Assembly (NCBI RefSeq): GCF_002873135.1
Contig: NZ_MCVI01000033.1
Span: 1 to 62,218, forward strand
DNA from: Shewanella sp. 10N.286.48.A6
GTDB lineage: Bacteria > Pseudomonadota > Gammaproteobacteria > Enterobacterales > Shewanellaceae
Direction of reading: 5' to 3'
DNA length: 62,218 bases
Notes under the pieces: generated by a model
What the model was told of the DNA's origin: nothing
The model's database searches: none
The model's input: only the letters and a program-made list of their open reading frames with translations
Position numbers and translations under genes: made by a program
Shown here: positions 8,056 through 17,307 of the stretch, piece after piece
Layout: every line of letters begins with the position of its first letter
Position numbering within the stretch: position 1 is the first letter of the stretch

Positions 8056-9588
8056 CTAGCTTTCTTCACACAAGGCTTTACCCGCAGCGTAGCAGCTTGG
8101 CTGGCGTGGACACACGGCGCCGCGAGAGCAAATCACCCGAGCATCATTGTCTATGCCGCGCTCAATCCAATTGATATTCAGAATTTTAGCCACACTAGTT
8201 AAATCAGCTTTGATGTGTTTTGGAATGGCCACCAAACCGCCATTATCAACACAGGCTTTCTTTAAATCGGCGGTAATGGATTTTGCATCCTTGCCTTGGG
8301 CTTCAATGGCAGGGTTGAGATCAATGCCCGCACATAGCACATGCGGATTGCCTGCAGAATCATCAACTTTGATTGATTCGCAACAGTAAATTCGCGGCTC
8401 GTTACCGACATTTAAAATCGAGATCTGCGCCGAGGTGCCATCAGTGCTAGGTTCATTAATTTTTCTAAACACTGCCCAGTGATGACATGGATCTTCAACA
8501 ATGCGCATATTGCCCCACGGCAGTGGAATACCATTGCCACGATAAACCGCTTTTAGCTTTCCTGGCGCATAGGCATCAAAGTAATGCCAGTGTGGATAAG
8601 GTGACACTACCGTCATGCGGCGCATTGCCACTGATGCTGACACTTGCAGTTGTTTATGTACCGCAATTTCATAGCCATGACGGTCGAGTAATTGTCTAAA
8701 TGGCACCTTGGGACATAATAAAGCGCCAGCAAAAAAGCTCGATTCAAAATCACGCCATGCATGCAAAATATCTTGAGCATTAAGGGTATTTGATTGCATT
8801 GAGCTGTCATCATCAATTTCTACCCGACGCCCTGAGGTCATCACACTTTTAAGGCCATCTTTATTGTGTAAAACACAATGGCCAATATGCACCGCCAAGT
8901 CATATTTTAATCGCGGTACATTGGCTTTCAGGGCTTTATTAATATAAATCGTCGCTGGCGGCTCAAAAAATGAGGTGGTTAATCGGGCTGAACTTGCGCC
9001 AGTTTCATCGATCACTTCTGTGGGGATTTCATCAATCCACTTGATTTTAAGCCCCATACTTTTAGCGATATTAAGCATTTCTTCAGCCGCTAGAGGCAGT
9101 TGTTTTTTACCAATATCTTCAGCGGCTCGTTCTAAATCTGGGAAGTGATTTTGATGATGCTCTTGATGGGCGCGAATAAGTAACTGGGCAAATTGCCTGC
9201 CTGATGTACCTGTTTGCGATAACATTTCTGGAATGGCAATTTGCAATATATCATTTGAAAACAAGAAACTAGGCTCAAGCGGCATGCCGCTAACACCGCC
9301 ATGACGGCCTTTTTCAGGGGTGATTGACTGCTCTTCTGGCATGTCATCTAAAAACCATTCCACATCTTTTTGAAACACGGTTGCGATCACGGCCAGCATT
9401 CCTGCACTGGGGACACGTTTACCGCGCTCTATCATCGAAAGGTACGACACTGACGGCGCCGAACTGGAATCCACTCGAATACATCGAGCGGATAAATCTT
9501 CCATGGTCAGGTGATTGCGTTTACGTAAATTACGAATCTTAGTGCCAAGGAAATGTGACTTTCTCATCAAGCTTTGATCATTGCGCAT
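8056..9588 (-). CDS. Large XRE-family transcriptional regulator
   Basis: 510 residues. The N-terminal helix-turn-helix is of the XRE/Cro type (about residues 12-80, with SYLSMIERGKRVPS as recognition helix and turn). A long C-terminal region with several Cys and His follows; the last 45 residues have CSRGAVCPRQPSCYAAGKALC, a possible metal site. The layout resembles the short-chain-acyl-CoA-sensing regulators (PrpR/RamB-like) and the DUF3612-type regulators of marine gammaproteobacteria, but I cannot decide which. It is divergent from the gene at 9785, a likely target. Confidence 0.75.
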   Translation of the reverse strand: MRNDQSLMRKSHFLGTKIRNLRKRNHLTMEDLSARCIRVDSSSAPSVSYLSMIERGKRVPSAGMLAVIATVFQKDVEWFLDDMPEEQSITPEKGRHGGVSGMPLEPSFLFSNDILQIAIPEMLSQTGTSGRQFAQLLIRAHQEHHQNHFPDLERAAEDIGKKQLPLAAEEMLNIAKSMGLKIKWIDEIPTEVIDETGASSARLTTSFFEPPATIYINKALKANVPRLKYDLAVHIGHCVLHNKDGLKSVMTSGRRVEIDDDSSMQSNTLNAQDILHAWRDFESSFFAGALLCPKVPFRQLLDRHGYEIAVHKQLQVSASVAMRRMTVVSPYPHWHYFDAYAPGKLKAVYRGNGIPLPWGNMRIVEDPCHHWAVFRKINEPSTDGTSAQISILNVGNEPRIYCCESIKVDDSAGNPHVLCAGIDLNPAIEAQGKDAKSITADLKKACVDNGGLVAIPKHIKADLTSVAKILNINWIERGIDNDARVICSRGAVCPRQPSCYAAGKALCEES

Positions 9589-9784
9589 TTTGTAAAATTC
9601 ACAGTGTAAAATTTTTATTGTGAAATTGTAGTGAAAAATACACTAGACTACAAATTAAGCAATCGGGAAACAGTGTTTGTTTTAACAAAACCCGTTTAAG
9701 CCAGTAAATGTTAAACCAGTACGCAGGGCATTAATTGCTGAAAACAACCAGCAAGTGCCGACATCAAACGAAGAGGATAAGGTT

Positions 9785-10303
9785 ATGATTATGACTACTA
9801 TGAACCACAACACAGCCGCTCACGACCTTAACAGCTTCATTGAAGAACAAATTGTGGCCACCAGCACTAATGCAGATAAAATCACCAACGCGAAAATATT
9901 TTTAGATAATAACTTTCCATTGGCTAGCGGGACTCATGCCGATGTAAGTAGCTACGTGATTTACTACACTCATCTGCTAGCATTTATGAAAGATGGCAGC
10001 CAATGTGGATTGCAAAATCCTTGTCAATTTGTGGCGTTAACTGGTCATAAAAGTGACCCAACATCTATCGTGTTAAAAAATAACGATACCCATGTTGAAG
10101 TGAGCTTTGACCGAAACGGTGAACTGGGTGCTAACGACCCAGCGCATATTGAAGATATTCAAGTGGCACTGCCGATTAAGAATTTACCGACACCTTACAA
10201 GCAATGGGTAAGCATGCTGCATTCACGTTGTTTACCAACTGAAGGTAACTGCAAAGTGTTTACCGCCAAAGATGGCAGTGACTACGCTATGCATCAGCGT
10301 TAA
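9785..10303 (+). CDS. Conserved protein of unknown function
   Basis: About 172 residues, soluble, no signal peptide or membrane helix. I chose ATG 9785 because GAGGATAAGG lies directly before it; ATG 9791 is possible, and the longer frame from 9755 would swallow that ribosome-binding site. Features are a central CGLQNPCQF and a C-terminal HSRCLPTEGNCKVF, giving four cysteines. I have a weak memory of similar proteins near glyoxylate-shunt genes in related bacteria, but none lie here. It is divergent from the large XRE regulator and followed by a strong terminator, so it is monocistronic. Confidence 0.7.
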   Translation: MIMTTMNHNTAAHDLNSFIEEQIVATSTNADKITNAKIFLDNNFPLASGTHADVSSYVIYYTHLLAFMKDGSQCGLQNPCQFVALTGHKSDPTSIVLKNNDTHVEVSFDRNGELGANDPAHIEDIQVALPIKNLPTPYKQWVSMLHSRCLPTEGNCKVFTAKDGSDYAMHQR

Positions 10304-10346
10304 TTGTTACTCTCTATATCGCTTAAGATAGCAAAAATAGCCCATT

Positions 10347-10386
10347 AAAAAAGTCCAAGCTGTATTCATACAGCTTGGACTTTTTT
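10347..10386. terminator. Strong bidirectional terminator
   Basis: A long perfect hairpin (GTCCAAGCTGTAT and its complement) flanked by six A and six T. It ends the 9785 gene and could also end the marR transcript arriving from the right. Confidence 0.92.
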
Positions 10387-10476
10387 GTTTCTGGCATTTG
10401 TACTAAAACTAAACTCAAGCTTTAAGCCAGATTCAAGCCACACCGAGTTTAGAGCTATGCCAGAGTTAAGTAAACC

Positions 10477-10893
10477 CTAAAACTCTTGGTTCATCTTTGC
10501 TAAGCAGCTTTGTAAAACCTGTAGATGTTCTGGGTCGATATTGCGGCTCAAGTCAGCCACTAAATCTAAATGTAATTGATTATGCTGGCGATGAATCACT
10601 TGCCCGGCTTCTGTTAACACCACCACTATCGAACGTCTATCATCAGGGTGAGCGCAGCGTTCAATTAGCTGAGCTTGGACTAATTTATCCACCTGAACAG
10701 TTAAGGTGCCAGTGGTTATCGCCAGCTTTTGCGCCAACTCCTTCATGCGTAAAGGACCATGATTGCCCAACACTTCAATGGTATGGGTTTGCGCCAGTGA
10801 ATAGCCGGTTTCTTTTACCACCGATTGCTCCCAAGAAGCCATCTTGTCGTAAAATTCAGTTAGTAAGTGATTTAGGTTTTGTAGATTTTTCAT
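10477..10893 (-). CDS. MarR-family transcriptional regulator
   Basis: 138 residues with the full MarR winged helix: the helix at MKELAQKLAITTGTLTVQVDKL (about 58-79) and the wing at RCAHPDDRRSIVVVLTEAG (about 84-102), including the conserved D-DRR. Its start overlaps the stop of the metal exporter gene upstream (TAATG), so the two are co-transcribed and probably coupled. It likely represses its own operon through the palindrome at 11903-11917. The inducer could be a metal or a small molecule; nothing in the sequence decides. Confidence 0.9.
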   Translation of the reverse strand: MKNLQNLNHLLTEFYDKMASWEQSVVKETGYSLAQTHTIEVLGNHGPLRMKELAQKLAITTGTLTVQVDKLVQAQLIERCAHPDDRRSIVVVLTEAGQVIHRQHNQLHLDLVADLSRNIDPEHLQVLQSCLAKMNQEF

Positions 10894-11891
10894 TATTTAA
10901 CAGGATGAACCTCAAGGGTGAGATGATTAATTTTATCAAAATTCGCCAATAATTGTTTGTATTCAGCAATGCTTTTATCAACATGAGACTCAAGAATGAT
11001 AGCCGCCGAGTAATGATCGCCACTGATTTTCCATATATGCATATCTTTGATGCTGGCAAAGGGCTGTAATGCTTGTGTTATCGCCTGACGATAATGCTGA
11101 TCAATATTTTCATCCAGTAACACTGGGCTAGTTTGCTTTAATAGCCCTAAGGTCCACTTACAAATCACCACAGCGCCCACCATACCCATTACCGCATCAA
11201 GCCAGTTCCAGCCATAAAACTTACCAAAAATAAGCGCCACAATAGCCAGTACTGAGGTCAATGCATCGGCTAACACATGTAAATATGCCGCCCTTAAGTT
11301 GTGATCGTGATGCGGCTTATGTTGGTGATCATGCTGATGTTCTGCTTGCGCGGTTTCATCGCGGGAATGGTTATGTGAGTGCTGATGTGAATGATGATGT
11401 GAGTGGCTATCGGAATGAGCATGCCCGTGGGAATGATCATGGCCATGATGATGATCGCCAAGCAAGAACATGCTGACAACATTTACCGCCAAACCAATAA
11501 AGGCCACCATAATCGCTTCATTAAATTGAATATTTTGCGGGTTAAACAGACGGTTAATCGACTCTGCCATCATCAATAACGCCACGACCCCAAGCACTAT
11601 CGCGCTGGTGTAACCACCTAATACACTGACCTTGCCAGTACCAAAGGAAAATTTATCACTGCCAGCATGTTTTCTGGCATAGCGATAAGTAAATAAGGTG
11701 ATACAAAACGCCGCAGCATGTGTGCCCATGTGCCAACCATCGGCTAGTAAGGCCATTGAACCGTAAATCGTACCGGCGACAATTTCAACCACCATAGCGG
11801 TAACGGTTAAGATCAACACGTACAGGGTGCGCTTCTCACCTTTATTGTGCAACGAACTAAATTGATGATGATGTTGATTTAAAAATTTCAA
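10893..11891 (-). CDS. dmeF: DmeF-type cation diffusion facilitator (Co/Ni/Zn exporter)
   Basis: About 332 residues, CDF family: six helices, the metal site ADGWHMGTHA in TM2 and HVLADALTSV in TM5, and a cytoplasmic C-terminal domain. A very His-rich loop lies between TM4 and TM5 (DHHHGHDHSHGH onward). The KVSVLGGYTSA segment fits the DmeF branch. ATG codons exist upstream at 11927 and 11948, but I prefer TTG 11891: AAAGG lies six bases before it, and a likely operator overlaps the region between. Forms an operon with the downstream marR. Confidence 0.85.
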   Translation of the reverse strand: MKFLNQHHHQFSSLHNKGEKRTLYVLILTVTAMVVEIVAGTIYGSMALLADGWHMGTHAAAFCITLFTYRYARKHAGSDKFSFGTGKVSVLGGYTSAIVLGVVALLMMAESINRLFNPQNIQFNEAIMVAFIGLAVNVVSMFLLGDHHHGHDHSHGHAHSDSHSHHHSHQHSHNHSRDETAQAEHQHDHQHKPHHDHNLRAAYLHVLADALTSVLAIVALIFGKFYGWNWLDAVMGMVGAVVICKWTLGLLKQTSPVLLDENIDQHYRQAITQALQPFASIKDMHIWKISGDHYSAAIILESHVDKSIAEYKQLLANFDKINHLTLEVHPVK

Positions 11892-11902
11892 AAGCCACCT
11901 TT

Positions 11903-11917
11903 GTTTGATAATCAAAC
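11903..11917. promoter_or_regulatory. Likely MarR operator over the dmeF ribosome-binding site
   Basis: GTTTGATAATCAAAC is a perfect palindrome around a central base, the size and AT-rich type common for MarR-family sites. It abuts the Shine-Dalgarno AAAGG (11898-11902) of the TTG 11891 start. Its position supports both the shorter dmeF start and autoregulation by the co-transcribed MarR protein. Confidence 0.6.
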
Positions 11918-12177
11918 TATTTGTCATAAATAGTATTTTGACCATCAAGCAATGTCAATATACTCGTGAACAATAAAGCTGTGATTTTAGCGGCGATTAA
12001 CAACAGGTAGCCGTTGAAATGCAGCATAATTAAAAACTTTCAGTTCAATTTAATCGTGCCATGGCAATCTAGTTGTTACACTCAAGCATCGACGCTGCGG
12101 GCAGACTTGGTGACGGCTGTCACAAGAGTTCGCCATAAACCGCTGCAACATTTAATTTCAGAGATCATCAAAGCCTC

Positions 12178-13119
12178 ATGACAACTGCTTTTTCTTCGCG
12201 CTTTAAACTGTGGCTATTTATTGTTGTTGGCTTAGTTTGCTTAACGCCTGTTATCTCTTCTCCTGTTGCCTTGCTAATGGGTTTCACCCTTGCCAGTATT
12301 GGCATGGTGCCAAGCCATATTGACTTAAATAAGCTCACTAAAAAGTTATTAGCCTATTCAATTGTTGGTTTAGGTTTTGGAATTAATTTACCTGAAGCGC
12401 TTGCTGCCAGTAGTCATAATCTTGGCTTAATCGTCGGCTCTATTTTTTTTACACTCATGCTCGGCATTGGTTTAACCCGATTAATGAAATTAGAAGTTAA
12501 GACGGGCCATTTAATCAGTTGCGGCACAGCGATTTGTGGCGGTAGCGCGATAGCCGCAGTCGCGCCTGCTATTAATGCTAAGAACGATCAAATTGCGGTT
12601 TCACTGGCATGTATTTTCCTACTCAACTCTGCTGCATTATTTTTATTTCCCACCATTGGCCATGCGTTATCACTTAGCCAATATGATTTTGGTGTTTGGA
12701 GTGCGATTGCCATTCACGATACTTCATCTGTGGTTGGCGCCGCCTCTGCTTATGGTGATGAAGCCCTTAAAACCGCCACTACCATTAAACTGGCTAGAGC
12801 GCTTTGGATCATTCCTATCGCGTTATTGAGTGCAATAATTTTTGACGGTGATAAATCAAAAATATCTATCCCGTATTTTATTGGCTTTTATTGCTTAGCC
12901 ATTCTTATTGCTTACTTTATTCCACAAGGCCAGCCCGTTTATAACGTGCTGTTTAGCGTATCCAAGCAGTTGCTTATTGTGTGTTTGTTTTTAATTGGCG
13001 CTGGTATCACGGTCAGTAAAATGCGCGCTAATGGGCCAAAACCGTTAATGTTGGGGATCATATTATGGCTGGCGATTGGCAGTACATCACTTGGGTATAT
13101 TTTATTGACGGGAGATTAA
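12178..13119 (+). CDS. YeiH-family putative sulfate/anion exporter
   Basis: 313 residues, almost wholly hydrophobic with about ten helices, inner membrane. Family markers are the [16 protein letters not shown] segment (about residues 118-133) and [16 protein letters not shown] (about 179-194), both typical of UPF0324/YeiH proteins. The family is annotated as putative sulfate exporters, but direct transport data are thin. The gene stands alone with no LysR regulator beside it, unlike yeiE-yeiH in enterics. Confidence 0.85.
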   Translation: MTTAFSSRFKLWLFIVVGLVCLTPVISSPVALLMGFTLASIGMVPSHIDLNKLTKKLLAYSIVGLGFGINLPEALAASSHNLGLIVGSIFFTLMLGIGLTRLMKLEVKTGHLISCGTAICGGSAIAAVAPAINAKNDQIAVSLACIFLLNSAALFLFPTIGHALSLSQYDFGVWSAIAIHDTSSVVGAASAYGDEALKTATTIKLARALWIIPIALLSAIIFDGDKSKISIPYFIGFYCLAILIAYFIPQGQPVYNVLFSVSKQLLIVCLFLIGAGITVSKMRANGPKPLMLGIILWLAIGSTSLGYILLTGD

Positions 13120-13158
13120 CTTGAGTAGCTGTTGCGGCAATGTCTGCGCGAAATGCTG

Positions 13159-13377
13159 TTAAAGGTCTTGTTGGTTATTCTGCTGCTTAATAACCTCTGA
13201 CTGTTCTTGCTGAATATCAGGTTTAGCTAACGCCAGTGCAATCAGGCCACTAAATGCTAGTAGCTCAATCACAGCGCGGGTTAAACCCGTTGTTTGCACC
13301 GAGGCAACAATGGCAATAATGCACAGGCAAACTATCGCGCAGGCTTTAATGATTTTTGAATTTAGCAGCCGAAACAT
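13159..13377 (-). CDS. Small membrane protein of unknown function
   Basis: 72 residues with two predicted transmembrane helices (about 9-30 and 33-52) and a Gln/Asn-rich polar tail. No recognised family. The reading frame is clean and the composition looks real. It lies 92 bp downstream of the PqiA-like gene on the same strand, with an inverted repeat between, so co-transcription is uncertain. Confidence 0.5.
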   Translation of the reverse strand: MFRLLNSKIIKACAIVCLCIIAIVASVQTTGLTRAVIELLAFSGLIALALAKPDIQQEQSEVIKQQNNQQDL

Positions 13378-13385
13378 AATAATGA

Positions 13386-13420
13386 GATAACAACCTTTCT
13401 GAATATGAAAGGTTATTATC
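13386..13420. repeat. Inverted repeat upstream of the small membrane protein
   Basis: GATAA-c-AACCTTTC, a 7-base loop, then GAAAGGTT-a-TTATC: thirteen paired bases with one mismatch. No T run follows on either strand, so a terminator is doubtful; it may be an operator or an RNA hairpin. Confidence 0.5.
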
Positions 13421-13469
13421 GGAACTGTCCGTTTAAGCCGCCAATATCTATTTTTACTATGTTATACAA

Positions 13470-14111
13470 TTAACGCGACGGTTTACTGGTATGACGCTTG
13501 TTAACGCTACTGGCCATTAACCAATGACTGGCAATTGAAAACACACAATAAGCACTAAAATAATAAAAGCCTATTTCAAAGTGGGCAGTGGTTGTCAATA
13601 GTTCGCCCATACCGGCAGAAGCATTGCCCGCCATATAAACTATGATTAGCGCCACCACAAATACATCTGCCATTGACCACTTTCCAATCGCACCAATGAA
13701 TCTCATTAATCCATATTGCAACGGCTTAAATATTGGCAGATTGACCATCAACATAGTCAGTAACTTAATCGCCGGAAAAACGATACTGAATAAACCCACT
13801 AATGCTGCAACTAAAATATTATTGGATTGATATAACTCATTGACGGTATCAACAATACTGCGGGTTTTATAAAAAACCTCTACCTCTCCTTCAATATTAT
13901 CAAACCCGAGCATACTCACCGCCATATCCAGCATACTGCGGGCATTACTGCGGTTATCTTCAGATAAGCTTTCGGTAAACATGGTCACGCCGGCTTCAAC
14001 TAACTCCGACTTTTCGATGGAGCCTTGGATGGTCAAAATGGGTTGAGTCACCCCGGGAATTAATAGCGCCAGCGACAGGATTATCACAACAATGCTCAGT
14101 AGCGACTTCAT
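13470..14111 (-). CDS. PqiA-like paraquat-inducible membrane protein
   Basis: 213 residues, a single PqiA-type unit. The N-terminal helix is followed by a periplasmic loop (about 25-90), then three helices. The core IGKWSMADVFVVALIIVY and the FEIGFYYFSAYCVFS segment are the family hallmarks. PqiA proteins are tied to envelope lipid transport together with MCE proteins (PqiB), but no MCE partner is nearby and the N-terminal zinc ribbon of PqiA is missing. This is a short stand-alone variant whose role is inferred only. Confidence 0.8.
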   Translation of the reverse strand: MKSLLSIVVIILSLALLIPGVTQPILTIQGSIEKSELVEAGVTMFTESLSEDNRSNARSMLDMAVSMLGFDNIEGEVEVFYKTRSIVDTVNELYQSNNILVAALVGLFSIVFPAIKLLTMLMVNLPIFKPLQYGLMRFIGAIGKWSMADVFVVALIIVYMAGNASAGMGELLTTTAHFEIGFYYFSAYCVFSIASHWLMASSVNKRHTSKPSR

Positions 14112-14143
14112 CTACAACTCCATGGTATTGAGATTGGTATTGG

Positions 14144-15322
14144 CTAATAAAAAGGGCTTGGGTCCACAGCTAATGACCGTGGCGATACACCGCGGTCAAT
14201 ATTGAGGTTACATTTGCGTAAATCAACTAAGGTGACTTCGGTATAGCGCTGATGCTTTTGTGAATAAAAGCATTTTACCACTGGATGTAACGCATCTCTG
14301 CCTGTTGACTCCCATACAATGCCCACACGTTCATCAGACAATTGCACCAACGAGCCCACAGGGTAAATGCCCACACAGCGGATAAATTCGTACACCAAAG
14401 TTTGATCAAGATGGAACGGGGTCAAACTCATTAAAATTTTAAATGCAGCAGCTGGGCTCATGGCTTCTTTGTAGCAGCGGGTCGCGGTAAGTGCATCATA
14501 AATATCCACAATACAACTCATACGCCCATGTTGCGGGATCTCGTCGCCTTTAAGGCCTTTGGGGTAACCTTTGCCATCAAGCTTTTCATGGTGCATCAAA
14601 CACACATCTTTACTCACCTGAGATATCTCTTGGGTATCACTCATGATGTCGATGGCATACACCTGATGCATCTTAATCAGTTCAAACTCTTCTGCCGTTA
14701 ATTTTCCTGGCTTGTTGAGTATTTTGTTATCCACTTGCACCTTGCCAATATCATGCAAGATCCCACCCACAGCAAGCTCTTTAAGCAGTGAGGCATCAAG
14801 ACCTAGGTGCTTACCAAAGGTCACTAGCAAAAATGCCACGTTAACTGAATGCTCAAGCAAATAAGCGTCTTTGGTTCTTAATGCTGATACACACCTAAGT
14901 GCATCGGCATCATCCATCACCGACTCAAGCATCTTGTCGGCAACATCTTCAAAAGGAGCCACCTCGACAGCCTTGCCTTGATAGGTTTCAGACAAGACTT
15001 TACGCACTAATGTTTTTGCTTCAGTGAGGATTTTTTTAGCTTGAGTTTGTTTATATTCTCGGGTGTTGGTTATCTTTTTTACCAGTGGGGAATTGGGCTT
15101 TTTCTTTAAACCGCAGCCATCAGCTGAACGCTCAACATCAACCCATACGGTTTTAATACCGGCTTTGGCAAGCTTTACCATGGCGTCTTTATGCTTGATC
15201 TGCCCAGCATTACTAATCGCCACTTTGCTATCATTGCGATCAATCGCCACCACAAACATCCCCAGACTTAAGCGCTCTACCGGAATACGGATAATGTCTT
15301 GGGACTCAGGTAATACCGTCAT
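14144..15322 (-). CDS. HD-GYP cyclic di-GMP phosphodiesterase with DUF3391
   Basis: 392 residues. The N-terminal DUF3391-type domain (about 1-140) starts with IIRIPVERLSLGMFVV. An HD-GYP domain (about 145-330) follows. The metal dyad is present in ILHDIGKVQVD and the GYP motif in HHEKLDGKGYPKGL, so it should hydrolyse cyclic di-GMP to GMP. A C-terminal tail follows. No membrane helix, so it is cytoplasmic. It is 32 bp downstream of pqiA on the other side of a gene boundary with no terminator between, so read-through into the pqiA-like gene is possible. Confidence 0.9.
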   Translation of the reverse strand: MTVLPESQDIIRIPVERLSLGMFVVAIDRNDSKVAISNAGQIKHKDAMVKLAKAGIKTVWVDVERSADGCGLKKKPNSPLVKKITNTREYKQTQAKKILTEAKTLVRKVLSETYQGKAVEVAPFEDVADKMLESVMDDADALRCVSALRTKDAYLLEHSVNVAFLLVTFGKHLGLDASLLKELAVGGILHDIGKVQVDNKILNKPGKLTAEEFELIKMHQVYAIDIMSDTQEISQVSKDVCLMHHEKLDGKGYPKGLKGDEIPQHGRMSCIVDIYDALTATRCYKEAMSPAAAFKILMSLTPFHLDQTLVYEFIRCVGIYPVGSLVQLSDERVGIVWESTGRDALHPVVKCFYSQKHQRYTEVTLVDLRKCNLNIDRGVSPRSLAVDPSPFY

Positions 15323-15666
15323 TGATGGGGAACTCTCCTAAAAACCTTAATATCATGTAAATAATTGCTAACATGTTGAGTTTTATGTGCCCGACATGTA
15401 ATTATTAAAAATGCATTTTATCCTTTTTAAGCAAAATTAACTAAAATAAATATAGCAAAGTGTAAGCTCATGTAAAAATAACGCAGCCAATGATAAGTAA
15501 GTTTAAAAACAGCCTAGTAACTGATGATATAAGCCATTATGATCACAGCATCGATGCCTGAAGATTGACAGTTTTTGAACCCTTAACTAACTTAAGGCAT
15601 AATTCATATAAATCCTTTTACGCTTTTTCATTTCAATTATTTGAGATATTGACTCTGGAGTCTGCA

Positions 15667-17025
15667 TTGGCTGGTCATATTTTTTTTGAGCACTTTAACG
15701 AGTTAATCAAAAAGTTACACGCTATGAAGTTGGCTCACGTCAAAGAGCCGATTGTGCAGGTCTCAGTAGAAGCTAAATCCTTGCCGTTATTATCTTGGTT
15801 AGGGGCGCAAACTCAATATCCACGCATATATTGGCATGCCCGTGACAAACAAGAAGAAGTGGCCGCTGTAGGCGCCTGCAAAGACTTCAAGCAAGAACAA
15901 GAAATTAATGACGAGCTACTGGCATCGATTTACCAATCCCAGCGTGGAAAAAGCAGTAATCAAGATATTCGCTACTACGGCGGCGTCGCCTTTGACCGCA
16001 CCGTAGAATGCTGGCCTGAATTTGGCCGCACTCGCTTTGTACTGCCTCGCATAGAACTGCGCCGTCATGACAACATCATCAAAATTTTAGTAAATTTAAA
16101 TTTTGAAGATAATAGTCAAGATGATGAGTGTAATGCGGCCATTGAAGCCATCAATCAGCTCAAACCAGCCAAACCATTGTCACCACCTAATAAACTGCCT
16201 TTAATGGGCCGCAGTGACTTGCCAAATTACCCACGCTGGAAAGAATTGGTTGAGCAAGTGACTAACCCTAAATTTAATGCCACCACCCCTAAAGTGGTGC
16301 TATCGCGCCAAACTCAGTTAGAAATTAATGATGTGGTCGATCCTTGGATGGTATTAGCCTGCTGGCAAGGGCGCAACCCCAACAGCTTTCAATTTGGGTT
16401 TCAATTTAGCCCTGAGCGCACCTTTATTTCATGCTCGCCTGAGCGTTTATACTTACGCCGCCAAAAAGAGTTATTTACCGAAGCCCTTGCCGGAACAACT
16501 GTGCGTGGTTTAAACCAAGAAGAAGATGATTTTCTTGCCAATCAGCTACTAGAAGACAGTAAAAACAGCAATGAAAACCAACTGGTTAGGCAGCAAATTG
16601 TTGATGTACTCACGCCATTAAGCCATTACGTTGGTGCGGATGAGTCTGCCAAAATTTTTAAATTAACTCATATTCAGCACTTACATCGCTCTATTCGCGC
16701 TGAATTAAAAGCCGGTGTTAATGACTTTCAATTACTTCAAGGTTTACACCCAACCCCTGCCGTGGGCGGGTTACCGCGAGAATCAGCATTAAACTTTATC
16801 CGTCAACGTGAAGGCTATAATCGCGGCTGGTATGCGGGCGCATGTGGTTATTTAAATAAGTACGAGAGTGAGTTTTCTGTGGCCATTCGCTGCGCCTTAA
16901 TTGAACCAGGGCGAATTAATCTGTTTGCTGGCGCGGGGATTGTTGCCGGTTCAGATCCACTGGCTGAATGGCAAGAATTAGAAAATAAACTCACCACCAT
17001 TTTATCCATTTTAGTTGAGCTGTAA
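15667..17025 (+). CDS. menF: Isochorismate synthase MenF
   Basis: About 452 residues. Converts chorismate to isochorismate, the first step of menaquinone synthesis. The C-terminal chorismate-binding domain is complete: GLHPTPAVGGLPRESAL (about 390), RGWYAGACGYL and AGAGIVAGSDPLAEWQE. I start at TTG 15667, which has GGAG six bases upstream and gives the usual family length. An open frame reaches TTG 15565 but no ribosome-binding site supports it. The other men genes are not in this window. Menaquinone supply fits an anaerobically respiring organism. Confidence 0.9.
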   Translation: MAGHIFFEHFNELIKKLHAMKLAHVKEPIVQVSVEAKSLPLLSWLGAQTQYPRIYWHARDKQEEVAAVGACKDFKQEQEINDELLASIYQSQRGKSSNQDIRYYGGVAFDRTVECWPEFGRTRFVLPRIELRRHDNIIKILVNLNFEDNSQDDECNAAIEAINQLKPAKPLSPPNKLPLMGRSDLPNYPRWKELVEQVTNPKFNATTPKVVLSRQTQLEINDVVDPWMVLACWQGRNPNSFQFGFQFSPERTFISCSPERLYLRRQKELFTEALAGTTVRGLNQEEDDFLANQLLEDSKNSNENQLVRQQIVDVLTPLSHYVGADESAKIFKLTHIQHLHRSIRAELKAGVNDFQLLQGLHPTPAVGGLPRESALNFIRQREGYNRGWYAGACGYLNKYESEFSVAIRCALIEPGRINLFAGAGIVAGSDPLAEWQELENKLTTILSILVEL

Positions 17026-17263
17026 CCCAACTAAATAATCAACCAATTAAACAATCACTTAAAAGTCTTTCTGCACATAAATGTGCCGCTGACGGCTGGG
17101 TTTTAGTCACAAATAGCGCATTTGCGCTCCCTTGCTAGTTGCATCTTATTTTTTGCTCACTATAATGCGTCCTCCTTGGCGAAAATGACACCACTCAATA
17201 AACTCTTTGAGCAAGTTAAAGTCAGCTAAAATATATAATCAGCAACGCCAAGTACATAGATAT

Positions 17264-17300
17264 ACGGGTTCCCTCACCCCGTCTAACCCAATAAAAAAGG
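17264..17300 (+). promoter_or_regulatory. PreQ1 class I riboswitch (translational) upstream of yhhQ
   Basis: P1 is ACGGG paired with CCCGT (17264-17268 with 17278-17282). It encloses a 9-base loop TTCCCTCAC whose last C sits where the known preQ1-pairing cytosine lies. An A-rich tail ends AAAAAAGG (17293-17300). Its GG could pair with the loop CC to form the H-type pseudoknot, hiding the Shine-Dalgarno seven bases before ATG 17308. The tail is 18 nt, a few longer than in the well-studied Thermoanaerobacter aptamer. The gene downstream transports queuosine precursors, which is the expected context. Confidence 0.75.
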
Positions 17301-17307
17301 CCATAAC

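Noticed and set aside
11261..11482. Plus- and minus-strand frames inside the dmeF His-rich loop
   Set aside because: They arise from the repeated CAT/CAC codons of the loop.
15565..15666. Longer menF N-terminus from TTG 15565
   Set aside because: There is no ribosome-binding site there, whereas TTG 15667 has GGAG six bases upstream and gives the usual length.
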